Positions 5,030 through 10,806 of a stretch of DNA of 11,939 nucleotides are shown piece by piece. The position numbers and the translations under genes are program-made. This DNA comes from CAZXVU01 sp964644465 (lineage in GTDB: Bacteria; Chlamydiota; Chlamydiia; Chlamydiales; SM23-39): assembly GCA_964644465.1 (NCBI GenBank), contig CAZXVU010000062.1, forward strand, positions 1 through 11,939, written 5' to 3'. Position 1 is the stretch's first letter. Every line of letters starts with the position of its first letter. Below the pieces are notes generated by a model. That model did no database searches, was not told where the DNA came from, and saw only the letters and a program-made list of their open reading frames with translations.

Positions 5030-6404
5030 TAACGATATGGCCGGGTCTCATGTCTATATAGGCTTCAGGAATTTTACCGGAAACGGCTCCGAATTCGTTG
5101 CCTTTATAAACAAATGGCAAACCTTTTTCAAAAAGTCCCTCAAAAGTCTTCTTAAATTTTGTCCATTCTCCCGTTCCGCCATGTCCTTGACAATATGACG
5201 TAAATTCCTTGAATACTATGTCATGAAGTTCAGTTTGGACAAACTTTTTTACTTCCGCTCCAATATCCTTTTCATATAAATCAATTCTATTCAATGCAGC
5301 TCTGAAAGCTTCTAAAGTAGTGTATTTTCTATATAGAACTGGATGATAGAACAAAATTTGCGGAGCAATCTGCTCTAATACCCATGATTTGAGTTCGTGT
5401 TTGTTGAATTCAAAAGGTCCAAATAGAAGATCATCTGACTCCTGAATGACTTCGCTTGAGGGCAATCCAAGTGTTTCAAGAACACCATTATAAATTTCAT
5501 GAAGCTTTCGTCTGTTCTCATTCCTAACGTTGTTTGATCCTTCAGCTCGATTCAAAACACCTCGCTCAAAACTCTGGTAAGACGTATTGTAATCTAACGC
5601 CCATCCATTGAGATAGGAATCAGAAAAACCATATTTTTTTTGAAGATTCGGTTTCAAAGTATATAACCAATAATTCTTATTGGTATCATATTGTTTTCTC
5701 CGTTCATCAATATGTTTTCTAATTGCAGTTCCAACAAGTTGGTCGACAGCAGCAGACGAACTGCAACGGAGAACGTGTTGGGTCAATTCGCCGCTGATAG
5801 CCATAGTTTCTGGAATCTGATTCATCCATTCTTTTTGGAAATACTCTCTAGGTTTAAAAACTACAACAGCTGGAGCTGGGAGTGGCGGAGGTAAAACCAA
5901 CAATGGAGGAGAAGGAGGAATATATACTGGCGAGTCCGAAGGCGAGACTGGAGCTGAACGTGCTGAAAATGCGCTTCCAGAACGAGAAGAAGGAGTGCCT
6001 CTTTCAGTAGGTGAAGGTATATTTATAGCGCGCGTAGGCTCATCTCTAGCCCCCCCGTTCACTTGTAGTTGTCTCTCCTCAATAAGATCTAGGGCTGTTT
6101 TAAAATATGAAGCTTTGTATTTAGCATTGGCAAAGAATCGAATTCTTAAATTGTCCAAAGCTTTGAAAGCTGTATCGAGTTCAGCAATGCTGAGTTGATC
6201 AATGTGTTTTTGAAAAAAAGCATTTACATTGCTTTCAACAGAATCTTTATCCCATTTGTAATCATTTTTCCAATACACAAAACGATTCAACCAACTGCAC
6301 CAACCTCCAGTTGCTTTGACATCGCCGTCTTTCACGAATATTGTGAAATGATTATTACTAGCTCTCTCAAGCTCGGTAATTGTGTTATTTATCTCTGAGG
6401 CCAT
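5013..6404 (-). CDS. Hypothetical protein with Pro/Ser-rich linker, possible secreted effector
   Basis: This 463-residue protein belongs to no family I recognise. Residues 1-125 form a mostly alpha-helical, Trp/Lys-rich domain (WCSWLNRFVYWKNDYKWDKD) without a signal peptide. Residues 125-190 are a low-complexity Ser/Pro linker containing IPPSPPLLVLPPPLPAP, which resembles eukaryotic SH3/EVH1-type ligands. Residues 190-463 are a second, larger alpha/beta or helical domain ending in GHIVIEDHI. The gene is markedly more AT-rich than its neighbours and is flanked by a very AT-rich 190-bp gap. It has a strong ribosome binding site AGGGAGG (6411-6417), six bases before the ATG, and its own promoter. 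In an intracellular bacterium such a two-domain protein with a polyproline linker could be a type III effector, but this is inference from architecture only. Confidence 0.8.
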   Translation of the reverse strand: MASEINNTITELERASNNHFTIFVKDGDVKATGGWCSWLNRFVYWKNDYKWDKDSVESNVNAFFQKHIDQLSIAELDTAFKALDNLRIRFFANAKYKASYFKTALDLIEERQLQVNGGARDEPTRAINIPSPTERGTPSSRSGSAFSARSAPVSPSDSPVYIPPSPPLLVLPPPLPAPAVVVFKPREYFQKEWMNQIPETMAISGELTQHVLRCSSSAAVDQLVGTAIRKHIDERRKQYDTNKNYWLYTLKPNLQKKYGFSDSYLNGWALDYNTSYQSFERGVLNRAEGSNNVRNENRRKLHEIYNGVLETLGLPSSEVIQESDDLLFGPFEFNKHELKSWVLEQIAPQILFYHPVLYRKYTTLEAFRAALNRIDLYEKDIGAEVKKFVQTELHDIVFKEFTSYCQGHGGTGEWTKFKKTFEGLFEKGLPFVYKGNEFGAVSGKIPEAYIDMRPGHIVIEDHI

Positions 6405-6454
6405 TGTGAACCTCCCTTTGTTCTAGTTAACTTTTTAGTAACTATTAATCTAAA

Positions 6455-6484
6455 ATTATATCACCAACCTAACTAATAATTCAA
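6455..6484 (-). promoter_or_regulatory. Predicted promoter of the 463-residue hypothetical gene
   Basis: On the minus strand a perfect -10 box TATAAT (6460-6455) is preceded by TTGAAT (6484-6479) with an 18-base spacer. It gives a leader of about 45 bases. The surrounding gap 6405-6596 is very AT-rich and I see no other gene or stable hairpin in it. Confidence 0.55.
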
Positions 6485-6596
6485 TTGATTCGAATGAATA
6501 ATTTATAGATAATTACAAGTTTTTATAAGAAAGTAAATTACAGAGAGATGCGAAATGACAACAAAATTGTTTATTATAAGGATAAAGCCTATCCCA

Positions 6597-7181
6597 TTAA
6601 AGAATGTCCCAATGAGCCTCAGAAATGCCTGGAATCCGAGCCTCTGCCCGATCCCCTGATTTGGCTGGGGAAATGCCTGCTGGAGTCCCAGTTAGAAGGA
6701 GGTCGCCTGGAGATATAGGAAAATGGGCCTTTAGATAGGAAATGAGCTCTTTCGGAGAAAATATCATCTCTCCTGTATTCCCTTTTTGGCGGAGCGCGCC
6801 ATTGACATGGAGCTCAAAGTTGAGGTCCTTGAGATCATCAGAAGCGGGGAAGAACGGCCCCAAAGGGCAAGCATGTTTGAAGGACTTGCATAGCGTCCAT
6901 GGATGGCCTTTAGTTTTGGCTTTTAATTGGAGATCGCGTGCTGTGAGATCCAAGGCGAGGCAAGCGCGATCAACAGAAAGATGCGCGTTGAATTGGAGCG
7001 CGATTTCCAATTCATATTCCACTTGGGTTGAAAAGATAGGAAGCCTGACTTTTTCACCGGGATAAACAGCGCAGGCGCCCGCTTTCAGAAAAAAGAAAGG
7101 CTCTGACGGAATCGGATTGCTGAGTTCTTTCGCATGTTCGCGGTAGTTGCGGACAGCGCACCAAATGTTACGAATTTCCAT
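6597..7181 (-). CDS. Fumarylacetoacetate hydrolase family protein (FAHD1-like acylpyruvase)
   Basis: This 194-residue protein is a compact member of the FAH superfamily, closest in pattern to FAHD1/YcgM. Diagnostic blocks run in order: NIWCAVRNYREHAKEL (5-20), PFFFLK (28-33), VEYELEIAL (54-62) with E57 and E59 as metal ligands, LDLTARDLQ (77-85) with D83 as the third, WTLCKSFKHACPLGPF (95-110), GNTGEMIF and GDLLLTGTPAG near the C-terminus. Family members use Mg or Mn to cleave acylpyruvates or decarboxylate oxaloacetate in the cytosol. It is about 25 residues shorter than human FAHD1, with no core block missing. The start ATG is preceded only by a weak AAGAGA. It diverges from the outer-membrane protein gene across a 55-base gap, and the two probably have back-to-back promoters. 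Confidence 0.9.
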   Translation of the reverse strand: MEIRNIWCAVRNYREHAKELSNPIPSEPFFFLKAGACAVYPGEKVRLPIFSTQVEYELEIALQFNAHLSVDRACLALDLTARDLQLKAKTKGHPWTLCKSFKHACPLGPFFPASDDLKDLNFELHVNGALRQKGNTGEMIFSPKELISYLKAHFPISPGDLLLTGTPAGISPAKSGDRAEARIPGISEAHWDIL

Positions 7182-7188
7182 ATTTCTC

Positions 7189-7217
7189 TTGTAAAGTCAT
7201 ATTTTTTTTTCTAATTT
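7189..7217 (+). promoter_or_regulatory. Weak candidate promoter for the outer-membrane protein gene
   Basis: TTGTAA (7189-7194) and TAATTT (7212-7217) are 17 bases apart, with a long T tract in the spacer. The -10 match is poor. The 55-base divergent gap leaves little room for alternatives, so a promoter must lie here or within the FAH-family gene. Confidence 0.3.
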
Positions 7218-7236
7218 GTACACAAGGAGAATCTAT

Positions 7237-8316
7237 ATGCGTTGGATATTGATTTGCGGAACTGCGTTCGCATTGCCTCTTGATGCTATGTCGATGAAAG
7301 TTTCCGGTCCAGAAGAAATGAGACTCGCGATCGAAACGCCCGAACCCGCTGAAGAAGTTCCTTTCGATGCAGATCTCTTTCGTAAAGACGTCCAAGTCTT
7401 CTCTGGCCATCTGGAATTTCTCTATTGGACAGTGGATGAAGGCGCACTCGATTATGCGCTGAAAATGCGCCACTCCGCCTGGGGGCCAAGTCCCTCTTAT
7501 GCGCAAGGAAGAATGGAATCGGGCACGTTTGGCTGGGATCCTGGATTCCGAGCCTCTTTCAGTTTTTTCCGCGCTACCAGATATTGGGAAGTACGCTGGA
7601 GTTATACAAGGCTTACTGTCCGAGGAAATGACTGCGAAAACAAGCCATCTAATCCGACTAAGTTCATCACGGGCACCTGGCCCCAAATTACGACCGGAGC
7701 GCTCGCTAGCGCCAAAAGCCATCTCCATATGAACTACAATGTTGTCGATATGAATGTGGATCGCTATTTTGTTCCGAATCCCCATTTACGCATGAGAGTT
7801 TTGGGAGGATTCATTGTCGCTTGGATCGATCAAGATTGGAAAGTGCGCTACACCGATTCTTCTTTGCATAACTCGATCATCCGCAATCGATGGAGTTTCA
7901 CTGGCGCCGGATTGAAATCGGGAATGACCTTTGACTGGTTTTGGACCAATGATATCTATGTTTCAGCTGTTGGCACGACTGCGGTATTGATCGGAAGTTA
8001 TTCAAACACTTCGGAGCAAAGAACGAACTTTCAGCCAACTCCTGCTGATAATACAGCAGTTCCCATCCGCGATATGGACTTCCGCGACACGCGTCCTGCC
8101 TTTACCATGCAGATGATGTTAGGGCCATCCTGGCAAAAGAACTTTTGTAATGCACGCTATGAAGTCTTCGTAGGCTATGAGATAAACCTCTGGGCGAATC
8201 TCAATCAGATCTATCATTCCACATCAGGCGGCCCTTCTGAAGCCAAGGAAACCTGGATCAATAGCAGCTTGACCGGGCTTCAAGGCCTCACCACCCGCTT
8301 CACCATGGACTTTTAA
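7237..8316 (+). CDS. MOMP-like beta-barrel outer-membrane protein (Lpg1974/Legionella_OMP-like)
   Basis: This 359-residue protein has the features of a porin-like barrel. The N-terminal hydrophobic stretch MRWILICGTAFALPLDA is a probable signal peptide. Beta-strand patterns with alternating aromatic residues are frequent (GHLEFLYWTVDEG, YWEVRWSYTRLTV, RYEVFVGYEINLW), and the last residue is Phe (RFTMDF), the usual barrel-assembly signal. The motif FSGHLEFLYWT followed by a GW-type segment (SGTFGWDPGFRASFSFF) resembles the Lpg1974 pore-forming family, which chlamydial relatives carry in many copies. Probable role: a general pore or structural outer-membrane protein. The start is the ATG at 7237, because AAGGAG (7224-7229) is seven bases upstream. 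An in-frame TTG at 7216 would put the ribosome binding site inside the gene. The 3' end faces repeat copy 2. Confidence 0.85.
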   Translation: MRWILICGTAFALPLDAMSMKVSGPEEMRLAIETPEPAEEVPFDADLFRKDVQVFSGHLEFLYWTVDEGALDYALKMRHSAWGPSPSYAQGRMESGTFGWDPGFRASFSFFRATRYWEVRWSYTRLTVRGNDCENKPSNPTKFITGTWPQITTGALASAKSHLHMNYNVVDMNVDRYFVPNPHLRMRVLGGFIVAWIDQDWKVRYTDSSLHNSIIRNRWSFTGAGLKSGMTFDWFWTNDIYVSAVGTTAVLIGSYSNTSEQRTNFQPTPADNTAVPIRDMDFRDTRPAFTMQMMLGPSWQKNFCNARYEVFVGYEINLWANLNQIYHSTSGGPSEAKETWINSSLTGLQGLTTRFTMDF

Positions 8317-8347
8317 ACCAAATATCACACAGGCATCTATTCTCAAG

Positions 8348-8502
8348 GGCACTTAGCCTTTATTCAACACAGAGACACAGAGCCACAGAGTTAGGATGAG
8401 AGAAAAAAAAGGCGGCTATGCCGCTCGCTGCTTTGCAGCGAATCTTCTCCTCATCTTTTCTCTGCGCCTCTGTGTCTCTGTGTTGAATAAGAGCTAAGTA
8501 CC
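8348..8502. repeat. Palindromic interspersed repeat, copy 2
   Basis: This is a 155-bp inverted repeat. The left arm (8350-8382) matches the complement of the right arm (8468-8501) at nearly every position, sharing CTTAGC, TATTCAACACAGAG and two ACACAGAG octamers. The third octamer is CCACAGAG on the left and GCGCAGAG on the right, the same pair of variants as in copy 1 but on swapped sides, so the two elements lie in opposite orientation. The centre holds two adjacent perfect hairpins: GCGGC-TAT-GCCGC (8412-8424) and TCGCTGC-TTT-GCAGCGA (8425-8441). It lies between the outer-membrane protein gene and the serine hydrolase gene, which converge here, and has no coding capacity. Confidence 0.85.
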
Positions 8503-8532
8503 GCTGTGAGTCGGAATAGGGTGTTTTTCGGA

Positions 8533-8554
8533 ATCGGGGGCGGAAGCCCCCGAT
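8533..8554. terminator. G/C-rich hairpin with GGAA tetraloop, possible terminator
   Basis: ATCGGGGGC (8533-8541) pairs perfectly with GCCCCCGAT (8546-8554) across GGAA, a GNRA-type loop when read on the plus strand. It begins 12 bases beyond the stop of the minus-strand serine hydrolase gene. Neither side has a proper T run, so termination is likely but not certain. Confidence 0.5.
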
Positions 8555-8565
8555 CGTAGATTAGT

Positions 8566-10386
8566 TTATTCTTTTGGCTTGGCAGTGAAGGTGCCATAGG
8601 GCTGAACAAGTAGAACTTCATCTACTTTGTTCATTGCATTCATGATAAAGCGGACAGAAGAACCCAGCATACCTTTGACCGTAAATTCATTTTCTCCCAC
8701 TGGAACCAACTCAAAAAGCGGCTGGCTTGGGATCACGGCGTAAAGCACATGGTCTCGAATCACGATTTCCACAGTATACCCATAGATTTCATAGGGGCCG
8801 ACAAATTGCTTCAAATAAGAGAGCGTTGTCAGCTTTCCTTCGGGTTTGCGCTTGAATACAATATCATTCGTTGTAGGCTCAAGAGGAAGTGAAAGCTCAT
8901 CAATGTCTCCATTGATGTTATTCCGGAAAGTGAACTTTGTTCCTTCCAGAGAGACAAAGAGAGCTTGGGTCTCTTGAGCAAGGAGGAAAACATCATAATG
9001 ATAATGGTCGAGGATCGATGTGATGCCATTATATGTAGCATTCAGCTTTCCGTTGACTACTTCAATCGTGAGTTTTCCATAACCAGGATGTTCATATTCG
9101 CCAACAAACTCTTCCAAAGGATGTGAAGGATGCGTTCCTTTTTTTCTGAGCATGTCTTCTTTCACCATATTCTCTTTCATGCTTTCTTTGTTTTTCCGGA
9201 TCCCTTCCGCTCCATCTTTCAGCCAGGTAAGAAGTGGCAGTTCAAGAAGCCGGTCAATGATTTCGAAAGAGAGATAACGGGGCAGAGAGGTCAGGTTGCG
9301 ATTGCTCTGTATAACGAATCCAATCCCTTCATTGGGAAGAAACCCGACGCAGTTTGTAAATCCATCGATGCCGCCGTCATGGCTGAGTAAATATTTACCG
9401 CGATAGGAAACAACACCCCAGCCGATTCCATAGGCATATAGAAGACTTTCCTTGCTCTCCGGCGCTCCAGGAATAATCACTTGGGGAGCTTGGATTTCTT
9501 GGAGAGTTGTAGGGCTGATCAAGATCTTTTTATCATAAACGCCCTGATTGAGCTGCACTTGGAGCCAATGGGTCATATCAGTGACATTCGAGTTGATAGA
9601 TCCTGCAGGGCCCACGACAGAGATATCCCGATAGGGAACTTTTTTCAGTTTGTCGTTTTTCTCTATGTAGGGAGAGGCAAAATTATCTGAATTTTGCGTT
9701 TCGATGATGGAAAAATTGGTGTGCTTCATATCGAGAGGATTGAGAATCCTGTCCCTAATGATCTCTTCCCAAGTTTTTCCGGTAATCTGCTCCATAGCAT
9801 ATCCGGCTGTGAGATACATGAGATTGTTGTATTGATAGCGCTCTCTGATGTCTACTGAGGGTTCGAGATAACGGATCCGCTTGATCAATTCAGCTCTTGT
9901 AGCGGTGGTATTATACCACATGAAATCATGGCGCGGCAGCCCGGTTCTGTGAGTCAACAAATCGCGGATCGTCAGATTCTGCGTTGCATATTGATCCCAG
10001 AGACGGAATTCTGGCAGTACATTGAGGACCATTTCGTCCCAGTAAAGAAGTCCTTCATCGACTAAATTGCCAACTGCGAATGAGGTGAATGCTTTAGTAC
10101 ATGAACCGATAGGAAATATCGTGTCTGGAGTAACGGGGAGTTTATTTTCCAGATCTCGGTATCCAAATCCTTTTGAATAAACGATATGTCCGTCGACAAC
10201 TATGCCGATTGACAACCCCGGAACTTCATATTCCTTCATGGCTTTTTCTACAATTTCATCAAAATTCTCTAGGAGATCTTGAGCGCGGCGCGCTTTATCT
10301 GAAACTGGATTGAGCCAATCAAAGATGGACGCATTTAAAAATATAGGAAGAGTGAATAAGAAAAAGATACGGATGGTTTTTAACAT
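8566..10386 (-). CDS. Exported serine hydrolase, class C beta-lactamase/DD-peptidase fold with C-terminal beta domains
   Basis: This 606-residue protein has a signal peptide (about residues 1-19) and a beta-lactamase-related catalytic domain (about 45-390). The S-x-x-K motif is SCTK at 95-98, the Y-x-N motif YNN at 186-188, and the third motif HDG at 336-338 in LLSHDGGIDGF. A charged Lys/Glu-rich linker (392-418) follows. The C-terminal region appears to hold two related beta segments, starting LEEFVGEYEHPGYG (424) and LKQFVGPYEIYGY (525), as in DUF3471-type tails. The family includes PBP4*-type peptidases, esterases and LACTB, so the substrate is unknown. A role on cell-wall peptides or D-amino-acid compounds in the periplasm is plausible. 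A GGGGA Shine-Dalgarno sequence precedes the ATG by seven bases. Its own promoter lies at 10422-10451. Confidence 0.9.
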   Translation of the reverse strand: MLKTIRIFFLFTLPIFLNASIFDWLNPVSDKARRAQDLLENFDEIVEKAMKEYEVPGLSIGIVVDGHIVYSKGFGYRDLENKLPVTPDTIFPIGSCTKAFTSFAVGNLVDEGLLYWDEMVLNVLPEFRLWDQYATQNLTIRDLLTHRTGLPRHDFMWYNTTATRAELIKRIRYLEPSVDIRERYQYNNLMYLTAGYAMEQITGKTWEEIIRDRILNPLDMKHTNFSIIETQNSDNFASPYIEKNDKLKKVPYRDISVVGPAGSINSNVTDMTHWLQVQLNQGVYDKKILISPTTLQEIQAPQVIIPGAPESKESLLYAYGIGWGVVSYRGKYLLSHDGGIDGFTNCVGFLPNEGIGFVIQSNRNLTSLPRYLSFEIIDRLLELPLLTWLKDGAEGIRKNKESMKENMVKEDMLRKKGTHPSHPLEEFVGEYEHPGYGKLTIEVVNGKLNATYNGITSILDHYHYDVFLLAQETQALFVSLEGTKFTFRNNINGDIDELSLPLEPTTNDIVFKRKPEGKLTTLSYLKQFVGPYEIYGYTVEIVIRDHVLYAVIPSQPLFELVPVGENEFTVKGMLGSSVRFIMNAMNKVDEVLLVQPYGTFTAKPKE

Positions 10387-10389
10387 AGT

Positions 10390-10479
10390 GAATTCCCCGT
10401 TTTATTTTTGGGTGGGCGGACATCTTACATTTCGATGAGGAAAAATGACAAGAAAAACAAAACCGCCCGCGGGGAATTC
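10390..10479. repeat. Split inverted repeat around the serine hydrolase promoter
   Basis: GAATTCCCCG (10390-10399) is perfectly complementary to CGGGGAATTC (10470-10479). Nested inside, GGGCGG (10414-10419) pairs with CCGCCC (10463-10468). The arm at 10390-10399 contains the ribosome binding site of the serine hydrolase gene, and the predicted promoter lies between the arms. Confidence 0.6.
10422..10451 (-). promoter_or_regulatory. Predicted promoter of the serine hydrolase gene
   Basis: On the minus strand, TTGTCA (10451-10446) and TAAGAT (10427-10422) are 18 bases apart. The expected start is near 10415, giving a leader of about 29 bases that includes the ribosome binding site. Confidence 0.5.
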
Positions 10480-10499
10480 CTATAAATGGAAACAGTTGC

Positions 10500-10640
10500 T
10501 TAGGAGTACGCGCCGACTAAGCCTAAGATCCCGATCAAAATCAAATAGATCGCCACAACGAAATTTAAAATCGCTGGGTAGATCAAGATCAAAATTCCTG
10601 CAACTAAAGAAACGATAGGGGTGAGCATTGGGTGTACCAT
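10500..10640 (-). CDS. Tiny DUF3096-like membrane protein (46 aa)
   Basis: This 46-residue hydrophobic protein starts MVHPMLTPIVSLVAGIL and ends GLVGAYS. It has two short membrane segments separated by YPAILNF, the pattern of the DUF3096 family of very small inner-membrane proteins. Their function is unknown. The ribosome binding site AGGAGG (10646-10651) is perfect and five bases from the ATG, the strongest in the window, which implies high translation. The same DNA is open in another frame over a longer stretch (10480-10692), but that product is polar and lacks a ribosome binding site. A promoter lies about 80 bases upstream. The serine hydrolase gene follows after 113 bases and may receive some read-through. 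Confidence 0.85.
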   Translation of the reverse strand: MVHPMLTPIVSLVAGILILIYPAILNFVVAIYLILIGILGLVGAYS

Positions 10641-10718
10641 AAAGGCCTCCTGGTTTGATCTGATCCGTATCATATCGATCTTTTTTTATCAAAGAGACAA
10701 TTTTTACGGCAGAATTGT

Positions 10719-10747
10719 ATCTTAAAATTTTTTTAAATCAGTATCAA
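10719..10747 (-). promoter_or_regulatory. Predicted promoter of the DUF3096-like gene
   Basis: On the minus strand, TTGATA (10747-10742) and TAAGAT (10724-10719) are 17 bases apart. The leader would be about 70 bases, AT-rich, with repeated GATC/GATA-like words near 10660-10690. It stands back to back with the brnQ promoter. Confidence 0.45.
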
Positions 10748-10750
10748 TAG

Positions 10751-10779
10751 TTGCAATAAAGAAATAGGCTCACTACCAT
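10751..10779 (+). promoter_or_regulatory. Predicted promoter of brnQ
   Basis: TTGCAA (10751-10756) and TACCAT (10774-10779) are 17 bases apart, each matching the consensus at four positions. The leader would be about 20 bases. Its -35 box is only three bases from that of the divergent DUF3096-like gene, so one bound factor could affect both. Confidence 0.4.
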
Positions 10780-10806
10780 ATTCGTAAATGATTGGAATAT
10801 GAGTCT

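Noticed and set aside
7216..7236. Upstream TTG start for the outer-membrane protein
   Set aside because: It would place the AAGGAG ribosome binding site inside the gene; the ATG at 7237 has ideal spacing and a proper signal peptide.
7168..7785. 205-residue minus-strand frame antisense to the outer-membrane protein gene
   Set aside because: It overlaps a well-supported gene and part of the FAH-family start, has no ribosome binding site, and its translation has no recognisable domain.
1531..8502. CRISPR array suggested by repeated CACAGAG units
   Set aside because: The units are direct 8-base tandems inside inverted arms, without regularly spaced unique spacers and without cas genes.
10480..10692. 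70-residue minus-strand frame over the DUF3096-like gene
   Set aside because: Its start lacks a ribosome binding site and its product is polar without family features, while the frame from 10640 has AGGAGG and a coherent membrane protein.
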